Of a stretch of DNA of 64,000 nucleotides, positions 8,675 to 17,775 are shown piece by piece. Each line of letters starts with the position of its first letter. The stretch's first letter is position 1. The stretch covers positions 1,087,232 through 1,151,231 of the forward strand of contig NZ_JAJEWQ010000001.1 of NCBI RefSeq assembly GCF_020687805.1. The letters are read 5' to 3'. A model generated the notes under the pieces. The model worked only from the letters and a program-made list of their open reading frames with translations. It had not been told where the DNA came from and searched no databases. The DNA comes from Planctobacterium marinum. Its GTDB lineage: Bacteria; Pseudomonadota; Gammaproteobacteria; Enterobacterales; Alteromonadaceae. The position numbers were made by a program, and so were the translations under genes.

Positions 8675-8763
8675 GCAATAGTGAAAAAGTCGTGACATTA
8701 ATTCGACAGCAATGCCATGACAAAAATCTCAAACACGTAACTTCAGAATTTGTGAGCTAATAA

Positions 8764-10170
8764 ATGGAAAATCAGTGTAGTAGGGTTTCAATTGGAAATT
8801 GGATAGGCAAAGTCAAACATCTCTTCGCCACCGGACTGGTATTGCTGAGTGTTTCTGCGCACGCCAATAACACCCAACACGATATTGACCAGGCAGTGTC
8901 ACACATTCTGCAACAAATTGAATTACCCAACATCCCGGCGAGAGAGTATCAACTAAGCGACTACGCAGATGCAGAATCATTGCAAAAAGACATTCTTCCG
9001 GCATTAAAACTGGCCATTGCGGATGCCAGCAAGCAAGGCGGTGGTAAAATCACGGTCCCCGCTGGAAAATGGTTTGTGGGTGGTCCGATACACTTGCAAA
9101 GTCGCATTGAATTACACCTGTCTGAAGGCAGTCATCTGTTATTCTCAGGAGAGCCAGCGCACTACCTCCCGGTTGTGGAACAACGCTGGGAAGGTACTGA
9201 GGTATTCGCCTACTCGCCATTAATTTATGCTAATCATGTTGAAGATATCGCTATCACAGGGACTGGCATTATTGATGGCAATGCAGACAGCCAGTTCCAC
9301 GCCTGGTATCAGCAACAAGACGCGGACATTCGCGCCCTGAGAAAACAAGGATTCGATGGCGAACCACTGGCCAAACGCGTGTATGGCAAGGGCCACTATC
9401 TGCGTCCGGACCTACTGCAAATATTGAACGCGAAGCGCGTCTTACTGGAAGGTTACACTGCACTGAACTCTCCGTTTTGGGTAAACCATATTGTTTACAC
9501 CGAACATGCCACATTGCGGGATCTCAAAGTAGACAGTCATTTTCCCAATAACGATGGAGTTGATGTTGACTCCTGTAGTCTGGTGTTAGTGGAAAACAAC
9601 CACTTCAGCACCGGTGACGACTCTATAGTGATCAAGTCAGGACGCGACCTGGATGGTCGTAACATTGCCAAACCCAGCCACTCTATCGTGGTACGCAACA
9701 ATACCATGGGTGGCGAAGATGGCCTTGGCCTGGGCAGTGAGATGTCCGGCGGTATTTACGACGTGTACTTCCTTAATAACACATTGGTGGGCGGCAGCGC
9801 CGCTTTTCGCTTCAAGGCCAATCCCGACCGGGGCGGTAAAGTTGAAAATATCTATATTCAACAAGCCACTGTTGGGCAATACGATCACCTGTTTTGGTTC
9901 CAACTGGACTACCCCAGCCAATGGGGTGGCAACTTTAAAACCCAGTACAACAATATTTTCTTCAATGACATCAACGCAGCCCAGGTGGATACCGTGTTCT
10001 TTATGCGCGCACCTGACGACTGGCCGCTGGGCAAAGTGCAATTTCAGCAGGTTAATGTGGAAAATGCTGAGCATATTTTCGATGTCAAGAATGTGTCCGA
10101 TTTAGATCTGCGCAAGGTCAATATCGGCAAGTACCAGATTACTGGTCAGCTTCAATGGCTGGCGGAATAG
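8764..10170 (+). CDS. GH28-family glycoside hydrolase with altered active-site motifs
   Basis: A 468-aa beta-helix protein with a hydrophobic signal near residues 18-34 (HLFATGLVLLSVSAHA). It has the GH28 motifs NND (262-264) and GDD (284-286), so the three catalytic Asp are kept. The canonical GHG is replaced by GGEDG (316-320) and RIK by RFK (349-351); the other GH28 in this locus keeps both. Such a change suggests another substrate or mode, for example an exo-acting or non-galacturonan GH28 branch, but loss of activity cannot be excluded. It is 90 nt upstream of the TonB receptor, with no terminator between them, and downstream of three operators. The ATG has only a weak ribosome site (GAG). 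Confidence 0.88.
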   Translation: MENQCSRVSIGNWIGKVKHLFATGLVLLSVSAHANNTQHDIDQAVSHILQQIELPNIPAREYQLSDYADAESLQKDILPALKLAIADASKQGGGKITVPAGKWFVGGPIHLQSRIELHLSEGSHLLFSGEPAHYLPVVEQRWEGTEVFAYSPLIYANHVEDIAITGTGIIDGNADSQFHAWYQQQDADIRALRKQGFDGEPLAKRVYGKGHYLRPDLLQILNAKRVLLEGYTALNSPFWVNHIVYTEHATLRDLKVDSHFPNNDGVDVDSCSLVLVENNHFSTGDDSIVIKSGRDLDGRNIAKPSHSIVVRNNTMGGEDGLGLGSEMSGGIYDVYFLNNTLVGGSAAFRFKANPDRGGKVENIYIQQATVGQYDHLFWFQLDYPSQWGGNFKTQYNNIFFNDINAAQVDTVFFMRAPDDWPLGKVQFQQVNVENAEHIFDVKNVSDLDLRKVNIGKYQITGQLQWLAE

Positions 10171-10260
10171 TAATGACCCATAACTGCAACACAACATACA
10201 TTACTTTTGCTAAGCGCCCTGGAGTGCTTACATCAGACTATACTTTCTTGGGAGGAAACT

Positions 10261-12963
10261 ATGAATCACACAAAAACTAAACTTGCAGTACTGATTGCCC
10301 TCAGTCTGTCCAGTGCCACCTTGAGTGCACAACAGGCAGAAACTGAGGCGGCCGAAAACAACGAAGCGCAAAACCTGGAAGTTATTGAAGTTTCTGGCTA
10401 CCGGGGCTCGCTGACTAAATCTTTGATGGAAAAGCGTTCTGCGGTTAACTCAAAAGAGTCAATCGCTGCTGAAGATATTGGTAAGTTTCCTGATTTGAAC
10501 ATTGCCGAATCGATTCAACGGGTACCTGGTGTTGCTATCTCCCGGGAAGGCGGTGAAGGCCGACAAATTACATTGCGCGGATTGGGGCCAACATTTACCC
10601 GTACAACTTTAAACGGCATGGAAATCCCGGCCAGTACCGACGGTACCGATTCAGGTGGTGGCGTAAATGGTGGACGTTCATTTGATTTTAACGTGTTTGC
10701 TTCTGAACTATTTAATCGCGTAGATATTCAAAAGACACCCACGGCCTCCATGGAAGAAGGTGGTATTGCCGGTACCGTAGATCTCTACTCTGCCAAGCCT
10801 TTTGACAATCCTGGATTTCATATTGCTGCATCAGCACAAGGTGGCTACAACGAAATCACCGAAGAAGTCGATCCTCGCATGGCATTTATGATCAGCGACA
10901 CCTTTGCTGACGACACTTTCGGCGCATTATTATCAATCGCCCACTCTGAACGTACAGTACGTCAGGAAGGTTTCGGTACCGTGCGTTGGACAACACCTGT
11001 GCGCGACGGTGGTGGTATTTTCGCTGACACCAGCAATACCTCCGTCACCGGTACTACTGACACAGGTCCTTGTGAAGTTGACGGTGAAGCCGTGGATCCG
11101 GTTAACTGCTTATGGACACCCCGCCTACCTCGCCCGGATTACTTCGGCAACGAGCAGGAACGACTGGGTGTCACAGCTTCGTTTCAGTGGGCTCCTAACG
11201 ATGACCTTGTGCTCACTTTCGATACACTGCAATCGACACTGGACAACGAACGTACCATGTACAATTTCTTCGAAATGTTCCGTAGTACTTTCGATGAATT
11301 AACACCTACCGCGATTACTGTTCACCCCAATGGCAAGCAGGTATTAGCCGGTACCTATGAAGGCATTAAATCGCGTATTGAGAGCCGTCAGCAAATTTCT
11401 TCTACAGACTTTAGCCAATACGTATTGTCAGGAACTTACAACATTAGCGACCGTCTGAGCATGGCTGCCATGCTTGGTACTGCAGAATCTGATGCCCGCT
11501 CTGAGCAATATCGTTACAACATGACCAACAACACGGCGCATACTTTCAGCTTTGACTTTAGCAATAATGCTAATGTGCCCACTCTGGATTATGGTTACGA
11601 CGTTAACGATGCCAGCTTTTATGACTTGTCAGATGGTCGCCTGAGAGCCACAGATGTGCTGCGTGAAAACGATACAGCCAAACTGGATTTCACCTACATC
11701 GGTGATGAAGTCACCATTAAAACTGGTTTCGCCTTTAACGATCGTGTAGTGAACTACAGTGAAGAGCAAATTAACGGTTTCCCGGACCAGGCTTCCGCAG
11801 TAGGCTTTGCTGAAATTATGCCGGTAGATGACTTTGGCAGCGGCTTTGATGGCCCGCTAAATTCCTTTATTGTTGCCGATTTCGACGCTATCAATAATCA
11901 GTTACTGGATAAAACCTGGTCTCCGCGTAATGCCCAAACCTGGAAGGTACAGGAAGAAACCTCTGCCTTTTATCTGGAAATGAGCTCTGAGTATGATATT
12001 GCTGACATGGTATTGCGTAGCAACTTCGGTATGCGTTATGTGGAAACCACAACAACGTCTACCGGTTTAATCCAGGCAGATCCGGTCAGCATCGAAAACG
12101 ATTATAAAAACTTCCTGCCTGCAATGAACCTGTCGCTGGACGCTACCGATGAAGTGGTCGTGCGTTTGGGATTATCTCAAACCATTACCCGCCCCAGCCT
12201 GAGTTCACTTAACCCTGGAAATCCCAGCTTTGATTACATCAATGGTCGTATAACTTCAGGTAACCCGTTCCTGAAGCCATTCGTGTCTGATAATGTGGAT
12301 TTTGCCATTGAGTGGTACTTCCAGCCAGAAGCATTGGTTGCAGCCAACTTCTTTTATAAAGACGTTACCGACTGGATCCAAAGCTCCTCTGAAGAGCGTC
12401 TGGTGGATTCCGCTTACTATCCGTTTATCGACAACGACCCTCAGTACGATCCACAAATCGCACTGGACCCGCGGAGCATTCCTTATGAGCACATTACCAG
12501 TGTAAACAGTGATGAGAATACGCTAAACGGTATTGAGTTAGTGTATCAGCAACCGCTAACCTTCCTGCCTGGTCCTTTTGATGGATTAGGTGTGGTAGCT
12601 AACTTCACTAAAGTATCCAGTTCAGGGGAAATTACAGGCTTATCTGAAAACTCCTTTAACTTTACCCTGTACTATGAAAAGGATAACTACGGAGCCCGTA
12701 TCTCTGCCAACAAGCGTGACGATTACATCACTGACTTTAGCGGCAGCAATGGTAACGTTGAGCACGGTACCACAGGACCAACGCATATCGATTTATCAGC
12801 GTATTACAACTACAGCGATAACCTGACGGTTACGCTGGAAGTGATTAACCTGACAGACGAATATGAGCGCTTATTCACCACAGGTGATGGCACGTTAAAC
12901 CTGATGCGTGAGTACAATCACACCGGAACTCAAGTGTTCTTTGGCGTACGATACAATATGTAA
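10261..12963 (+). CDS. TonB-dependent receptor, oligosaccharide type
   Basis: A 900-aa outer-membrane transporter. The ATG at 10261 follows a strong GGAGGAA site and a clear signal peptide ending ATLSAQQ. The plug region shows KFPDLNIAESIQRVPGVAISR and GGEGRQITLRGLGPTFTRTTLNG, the pattern of the large Caulobacter/Xanthomonas-type receptor family (TIGR01782-like), followed by a beta-barrel with many aromatic turns and the ending VFFGVRYNM. These receptors import oligosaccharides using TonB and proton-motive force. Its place behind GH28 and behind the shared operators points to galacturonan-derived oligosaccharides. A canonical terminator follows. Confidence 0.93.
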   Translation: MNHTKTKLAVLIALSLSSATLSAQQAETEAAENNEAQNLEVIEVSGYRGSLTKSLMEKRSAVNSKESIAAEDIGKFPDLNIAESIQRVPGVAISREGGEGRQITLRGLGPTFTRTTLNGMEIPASTDGTDSGGGVNGGRSFDFNVFASELFNRVDIQKTPTASMEEGGIAGTVDLYSAKPFDNPGFHIAASAQGGYNEITEEVDPRMAFMISDTFADDTFGALLSIAHSERTVRQEGFGTVRWTTPVRDGGGIFADTSNTSVTGTTDTGPCEVDGEAVDPVNCLWTPRLPRPDYFGNEQERLGVTASFQWAPNDDLVLTFDTLQSTLDNERTMYNFFEMFRSTFDELTPTAITVHPNGKQVLAGTYEGIKSRIESRQQISSTDFSQYVLSGTYNISDRLSMAAMLGTAESDARSEQYRYNMTNNTAHTFSFDFSNNANVPTLDYGYDVNDASFYDLSDGRLRATDVLRENDTAKLDFTYIGDEVTIKTGFAFNDRVVNYSEEQINGFPDQASAVGFAEIMPVDDFGSGFDGPLNSFIVADFDAINNQLLDKTWSPRNAQTWKVQEETSAFYLEMSSEYDIADMVLRSNFGMRYVETTTTSTGLIQADPVSIENDYKNFLPAMNLSLDATDEVVVRLGLSQTITRPSLSSLNPGNPSFDYINGRITSGNPFLKPFVSDNVDFAIEWYFQPEALVAANFFYKDVTDWIQSSSEERLVDSAYYPFIDNDPQYDPQIALDPRSIPYEHITSVNSDENTLNGIELVYQQPLTFLPGPFDGLGVVANFTKVSSSGEITGLSENSFNFTLYYEKDNYGARISANKRDDYITDFSGSNGNVEHGTTGPTHIDLSAYYNYSDNLTVTLEVINLTDEYERLFTTGDGTLNLMREYNHTGTQVFFGVRYNM

Positions 12964-12983
12964 TCAGCCCACCGGGCGACCTT

Positions 12984-13014
12984 AAAACCAGGGCAAAACT
13001 GCCCTGGTTTTTTA
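12984..13014 (+). terminator. Rho-independent terminator after the TonB receptor
   Basis: CCAGGGCA (12988-12995) pairs with TGCCCTGG (13000-13007) around AAAC, extended by A and T runs, and is followed by a T-run. It ends the GH28-TonB unit. Confidence 0.9.
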
Positions 13015-13158
13015 TTTCTGTCATCAAAAAACATCCCGCATTTACAACCAAAGTTCAATTTAGCAATGCTCCGTAAGTAGCTAAGCTTGCATTAAATCAA
13101 GAAAAAACATATTGCCCGGTCGGCAGTATTTTGACTGGCGCGGCTTCGGAGTTTATTG

Positions 13159-14085
13159 ATGCGATTGACCTGTTTTAGCATTTTTACATTTTTGATCAGC
13201 TTATCCTTTCATTCGCCTTTGGTACTTTGCCAAACGATGCTCTCCTACGCCGTAGCTAAGGATCAAACCGACGAACGCAGCCAATTCCCTATCAAACTAT
13301 TGCATGCCATCGTGGCAGAGCAGGACACGCAACTCAACATCACGTCAATCCCGATAGACGCCACTCAACACCGGGTACTGCACCTGCTGGACAAAGGTCA
13401 CATTGATATGGCGTGGTTTGCTGCAGACAAAGACAGACTGGCCAAATATCACGCGGTACAGATCCCCATTGCCAAAGGGCTTTTAGGTTACAGAATGCTA
13501 TTAGTGCATGATCACAACAACCTGGCCTTTACACCTATCACAGATCTGCAGCAACTTAAAAACTATACCTTTGTGCAAGGCCTTGGTTGGCCCGACAACC
13601 GGATTTTAAAACACCACGAATTAGGACTGTTAACCGTCAGTGACTATCATCGTATGTTTAAGCTCGTGGATGCCGGCAGAATAGATATATTTCCCCGCTC
13701 AATTATTGAGATTTGGCAGGAACTCGACTCGCACCAGGCGCTGAATCTGACAGTAAATGATTCCGTGGCATTACACTACCCCAGTGCCCTGTATTACTTT
13801 TTCAGAAAAGAAAATGAACAACAGGCCGAAATCATTCGCCGCGGATTTGAGAAACTGATTGATTCCGGAGAATATGATCTGTTGTTTAATGCCTATTTCG
13901 GCCAGATTTTACAACGCTCAAACCTGGCAACAAAACGCATCATTGAAATGGACAATCCCTATTTTGAGATACCAGAATCACAGCGCCACTACTTTTACAG
14001 CCTGAATGACATTGGCAAAAACCCAAGACATGCAATGGCAAGTAATAGTGCTACAACCAAAGATGCAAAACTAGCAGAACTCTAA
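13159..14085 (+). CDS. Orphan periplasmic solute-binding-like protein, paralogue of 7281-8186
   Basis: A 308-aa protein; ATG at 13159 follows CGGAG by 8 nt (an in-frame TTG three bases earlier is less likely). Signal peptide MRLTCFSIFTFLISLSFHS. The body follows the same pattern as the protein at 7281-8186: GHIDMAWFAADKDRL, GYRMLLVHDHN, VQGLGWPDNRILKHHELG, AGRIDIFPRSIIEIWQELD, then LHYPSALYYFFRKEN and IIEMDNPYFE near the end. It resembles SBP family 3 domains but no transporter genes are near. The two paralogues bracket the GH28-TonB unit in divergent outward orientation. The ligand and partner are unknown. Confidence 0.75.
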   Translation: MRLTCFSIFTFLISLSFHSPLVLCQTMLSYAVAKDQTDERSQFPIKLLHAIVAEQDTQLNITSIPIDATQHRVLHLLDKGHIDMAWFAADKDRLAKYHAVQIPIAKGLLGYRMLLVHDHNNLAFTPITDLQQLKNYTFVQGLGWPDNRILKHHELGLLTVSDYHRMFKLVDAGRIDIFPRSIIEIWQELDSHQALNLTVNDSVALHYPSALYYFFRKENEQQAEIIRRGFEKLIDSGEYDLLFNAYFGQILQRSNLATKRIIEMDNPYFEIPESQRHYFYSLNDIGKNPRHAMASNSATTKDAKLAEL

Positions 14086-14464
14086 ACACATATAACACGC
14101 AGAATATGCCATTCTTAGTCTCAAGGTGGCAATAGTTGTAACCGGCAAAAAGTTTCCGCTACAAACCATTATCATTAAAAGGTCTTGAGAATTACGCCTT
14201 TGGAAAATCTAGAATATTCAAACCAAGACTCTCCACACATGTAATACTTCGCTTTTTATTTGTATCGCCTTTTTCTAAATATCAATATAGCAACCCCACA
14301 AATCTGTGCTTTCCCCCTCCCTGTACATCCGAAACAGCCTTATTAAACATTTAAACCAAAACGACTTTTTTTATTGTTCCTCCCGCAAACGCATAAAATT
14401 GGTGAGTTTTTTGCAGAAATAAGCGCTCTTACGAAGAATCCTACCAATAAACAGGAAAACAAAC
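14086..14464. other. Gene-free, AT-rich stretch
   Basis: 379 bp with no coding ORF of note on either strand. It should carry the promoter of the 305-aa gene that follows; no clear hexamer pair, operator or terminator was recognised. Confidence 0.5.
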
Positions 14465-15382
14465 ATGAAAGTTGAAAATAGCGTACAGTGGCCTGCTAAA
14501 GCACATTCTGGCGTATCAGGCGCGTCTGTTTCAGCATCTAAATCTGAAAAATATGACCCATCAAAGGGTATTGCCATTGGAACGGGTACCTCATTGATGC
14601 ACAAACTTCCATTGCCGCACGAATTACAGAAATTTGAACCCGCTCCAAAAGCCCATGAATTAAAACTTAATGCACTTTCACCCGAAGACACAAGAGCAAT
14701 GCTGCTAACTAAAGGGCAACAGCGAGACGTTACTGCTATTGCTTATGTAGATGGGAAACCTGCAATGATGTTTGGTGATAGTATCACCAGCCGAAATAAT
14801 TTTGGTTACATCGCATTGGCCAGCAACGGCAATCACAGTCAGGCAAAACAGGCATTAAAAGAACAGTATGGCGATCGAGTTGAAATTATTGAGTTTTCAC
14901 CTACCAGTGCACCAACTAACGCAGAAGCATTCGAATTGTTCAACCAAAAGTCCTATAGAGAATTTGTCGAACGTGAATACCATTTAGAGCGACAAAATCA
15001 AAGTAATGCTGCAAAGCAACAGTTGGAAATGCATCAAAAACACCTACAGCGTCAAAACACACCCGTTGATGCAGTTTTTACAATGAATGGGGTTATTGTT
15101 GCCAGTTTAGGCGCAGACAATTCGACGGATTTACACCGAGGCAATCTACTTATGACTCTTGATGAAATGGGATTAAGCAGCGATGTAGCTAAAGCACTTT
15201 ATGATGATACTGTGGGTAAGAAATTGTCTACAAAGGAACTAGGGTTAATTTTCGAACAGAATTTACCCGGTCAATACAATATAGAATTCCCCCACTACGA
15301 AGCATCGATAACCCGCGAACAAATAACCAACCAGGCACGGTCTCAATATGCACAAAAGGTTGAAGAATACAGTAATAGATAA
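14465..15382 (+). CDS. Unrecognised 305-aa soluble protein
   Basis: I do not recognise this protein. The ATG follows CAGGA by 9 nt and the frame is long and clean, so it is very likely real. There is no signal peptide or membrane segment. The first 45 residues are Ser/Ala/Lys-rich and look disordered; residues about 70-135 (DVTAIAYVDGKPAMMFGDS, YIALASNGNHSQAK) and 200-240 (VDAVFTMNGVIVASLGADNS) suggest two similar alpha/beta units; residues 165-200 are Gln-rich and probably a coiled coil. It stands alone, upstream of a possible 40-aa ORF and a chemoreceptor. The flexible start and the lack of a leader would suit a secreted effector or a cytoplasmic signalling partner, but neither can be shown. 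Confidence 0.8.
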   Translation: MKVENSVQWPAKAHSGVSGASVSASKSEKYDPSKGIAIGTGTSLMHKLPLPHELQKFEPAPKAHELKLNALSPEDTRAMLLTKGQQRDVTAIAYVDGKPAMMFGDSITSRNNFGYIALASNGNHSQAKQALKEQYGDRVEIIEFSPTSAPTNAEAFELFNQKSYREFVEREYHLERQNQSNAAKQQLEMHQKHLQRQNTPVDAVFTMNGVIVASLGADNSTDLHRGNLLMTLDEMGLSSDVAKALYDDTVGKKLSTKELGLIFEQNLPGQYNIEFPHYEASITREQITNQARSQYAQKVEEYSNR

Positions 15383-15434
15383 ACCAAATTAAACCTGGCA
15401 ACCTGTACTAAAAAACAACGAGGAAGTGACATTT

Positions 15435-15557
15435 ATGGTTCTAAATAACGAAATGTCGTATCCCACATACAGAGAATCGTTTACTACTGAATATCGATTT
15501 TATTTATTTCATATATTAAACAATGAGTTAAATCATCCTCTACTTTTCTACATTTAA
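15435..15557 (+). CDS. Possible 40-aa small ORF
   Basis: ATG preceded at 6 nt by GAGGAAGTG, one of the better ribosome sites of this region, and followed by 40 codons to TAA. The peptide begins MVLNNEMSYPTY and ends NHPLLFYI, with many aromatic residues. Its stop codon touches the sigma-54-like promoter at 15558. No homologue is known to me; coding is suggested mainly by the ribosome site. Confidence 0.35.
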   Translation: MVLNNEMSYPTYRESFTTEYRFYLFHILNNELNHPLLFYI

Positions 15558-15574
15558 CTGGCACGAGTTTTGTT
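15558..15574 (+). promoter_or_regulatory. Sigma-54-type (-24/-12) promoter candidate
   Basis: CTGGCACGAGTTTTGTT matches the -24 block (TGGCACG) fully and the -12 block with TTGT in place of TTGC, at the correct spacing. It lies 92 bp upstream of a chemoreceptor gene, itself followed by a gene for a sigma-54 activator. Confidence 0.55.
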
Positions 15575-15665
15575 GTCTTTGTTTAACGCAAAAGCAAAGT
15601 CCAGGGAAGACTACAACCAGCGTTGAACCCTGCCACAACAACAGTCACACCGGTACTCACAAATA

Positions 15666-17576
15666 ATGACAGATTCGAACAATATCCATGTTGCAGATAA
15701 ATTACGCATTGAGGATTCATCCAGACTGCACCCGACAATGCCAAATATTAACAAAGCCCCCGTGTGGCTGATCATCACCGTAGTGATGTTGAGTATGCTT
15801 CCCGACACATTGAATATACTTGGCGTTGAACTGGGTGTGTCACCATACTCACATAATGCAGCACAAGTAGATAGTCATGTTCTACTGGCAGAAAAAGCTC
15901 AACAAATGATTTTGTTTAACCCATCAGCATCCAATGCAATATTCGTCAACCACATGTTTTATGGTCTCAACGGCGCCTTTTGGCATATGATGCTGGAGCT
16001 AAGTGCGGTAATGGTTGCAGTAATTACCGCAATATTAGCTTTTGCCCACTATAGAGTTCAGCGTAATTTTGTTGTGCCATTTATTGGTCTGGTATTGTTA
16101 GCTGCAGGTGGTATGGATATGTATCACACTGCCGCTGCATCTCGGCTTATTGAGGTCTCTGCACCAGATTCGCAGCTTATCCCATTCACTTGGGCAGAAG
16201 CTCGAGTATTCAGCGCCCTAACACTATTATTTGGGGTGTTTTTACTACTGTTTACACGGCTCAAACAAAGCCAACACATTCCAATATTAATCACTACTAC
16301 CATATTTTTATTTATTGCAGCAGCAATAATTTCTATAACCAGCTCCAGTGCGGAACTGCCTCAGAGTCAATTTGAAGATGCACTCATCAAAAGGCCCTAC
16401 GATGTAATACCTCTTATATTGTATATAGTGCTTGGAGCAATATTATTGCCCATATTGAACCGCCGTTCCCCATCCATTTTCTACTCCAGTCTCATATTGA
16501 GCATGTTGCCTCAGGTTATGGCTCAGATTCATATGGCATTTTCGTCTGAAGTACTTTTCGACAATGGATTCAATATTAGTCATGGTTTAAAAACTTTGTC
16601 ATACCTTATCCCTTGTTTAGGGATAGTTCTCGACTATGTTGCTATTGCTCAACGAAGTAATTTAATGTCAAACAATTTGGAGCAGATGCACGAGGAAATT
16701 AAAACCCAGGTGGCAAAATCAGTTGCGAAACTTAAAAACGTGGCCGAAGATGTAGGTCATAAAGCTGTCGCATTGGCCAGTTCTAGTATTGCATTGAGCG
16801 ATTTAGTAAACCAACAATCCCTTTGTACCGCACAAAGTGCTTCAGCAATGGAAGAAATGACCTGTTCCGTCGGCGATGTTAGTAACAATGCGAAACAAGT
16901 TGCCGGAACAACACAATCTGCCAACAACAACGCCAGTAGTAGTAGCGAAACAGTTACCCAAAGTATTGGTTCACTGACCCAGATTGCTGAAGCAGTTTCC
17001 GTAGTTTCTACAAAAATAGAATACCTAAATGACAACAGTGAAGAAATTGGGAAAGTAGTTTCCGTTATAGATAGCATTGCTGAACAAACCAATTTACTTG
17101 CGTTAAATGCCGCCATAGAAGCAGCGCGAGCTGGAGAACATGGTAAAGGCTTTTCAGTAGTTGCCGATGAAGTGCGGGGGCTCGCTCGTAAAACCCAAAA
17201 CGCTACCAATAAGATTGCACAGACAATATCCAGTAATCAAATTGAAACTCAACAGTCAGTTGAAAGCATGAGACAGAGCATGGTTCTGCTTGAAGAAGGC
17301 ACTGAACTTGCCTCCATAGCTAAGAAAAATATGGAAGATATTGTCGACAGCTTCGAACAGGTTAGTTCAATGATTTCACAAATTGCCACAGCGAATACAC
17401 AACAGGCGATTGTGGCACGAGATATCTCGCAACAATTAAACCACATTAACAACATAAGCTCTGAGATGGTAAATACTATTTCTGAAGTAACTTCTGCTTC
17501 AGAACACCTTTCACGACTTTCAGAAACAGCTCAAAACCTCGCTCAATCATTAGATTTAAGCAATCATAAAAGATAG
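15666..17576 (+). CDS. Methyl-accepting chemotaxis protein with N-terminal multi-helix membrane sensor
   Basis: A 636-aa chemoreceptor. Residues about 30-345 hold seven or so membrane helices instead of a periplasmic domain; the motif [13 protein letters not shown] followed by [18 protein letters not shown] recalls the MASE3 type of integral membrane sensor. There is no evident HAMP domain. The cytoplasmic signalling domain (about 390-630) contains the highly conserved hairpin tip [19 protein letters not shown] and [13 protein letters not shown]. Such receptors pass signals to CheA/CheW. It lies 92 bp after a sigma-54-like promoter and 199 bp before a sigma-54 activator gene, so it is a likely target of that activator. 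The start has only a weak ribosome site; Met25 is an alternative. The signal sensed is unknown. Confidence 0.88.
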   Translation: MTDSNNIHVADKLRIEDSSRLHPTMPNINKAPVWLIITVVMLSMLPDTLNILGVELGVSPYSHNAAQVDSHVLLAEKAQQMILFNPSASNAIFVNHMFYGLNGAFWHMMLELSAVMVAVITAILAFAHYRVQRNFVVPFIGLVLLAAGGMDMYHTAAASRLIEVSAPDSQLIPFTWAEARVFSALTLLFGVFLLLFTRLKQSQHIPILITTTIFLFIAAAIISITSSSAELPQSQFEDALIKRPYDVIPLILYIVLGAILLPILNRRSPSIFYSSLILSMLPQVMAQIHMAFSSEVLFDNGFNISHGLKTLSYLIPCLGIVLDYVAIAQRSNLMSNNLEQMHEEIKTQVAKSVAKLKNVAEDVGHKAVALASSSIALSDLVNQQSLCTAQSASAMEEMTCSVGDVSNNAKQVAGTTQSANNNASSSSETVTQSIGSLTQIAEAVSVVSTKIEYLNDNSEEIGKVVSVIDSIAEQTNLLALNAAIEAARAGEHGKGFSVVADEVRGLARKTQNATNKIAQTISSNQIETQQSVESMRQSMVLLEEGTELASIAKKNMEDIVDSFEQVSSMISQIATANTQQAIVARDISQQLNHINNISSEMVNTISEVTSASEHLSRLSETAQNLAQSLDLSNHKR

Positions 17577-17775
17577 TTCTCTCAATGAAGTCATTTCAGG
17601 CGTTTTCATAATGCCTGACTTACCCACATTTAAATTTAAAGCAAAAAAGTATGTTTTTTTGGACGATTAGGCAACAGTGCTATTGATGTCGTCGCTATTA
17701 TCAGCCGCCGTAGAATGCAAACGACCGAAAACCTCATAGGTGTTTTTGAAGGCTTATTTTCAGATTTTTTAGTTT

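Noticed and set aside
9637-10105. Overlapping 145-aa and 150-aa ORFs inside the second GH28 gene
   Set aside because: Frame shadows with no independent start signals; the GH28 frame has clear family motifs.
13113-13125. TGCCCGGTCGGCA before the second orphan binding protein as a sixth LacI-type operator
   Set aside because: One base short and off-centre compared with the dyad; it could be a distant variant but the match is weak.
14126-14142. A TGGCAA...TTGT block as a second sigma-54 promoter
   Set aside because: The spacing between the -24 and -12 blocks is wrong by one to two bases.
17596-17618. TCAGGC...GCCTGA hairpin as a terminator after the chemoreceptor
   Set aside because: Six-base stem, long loop and no T-run.
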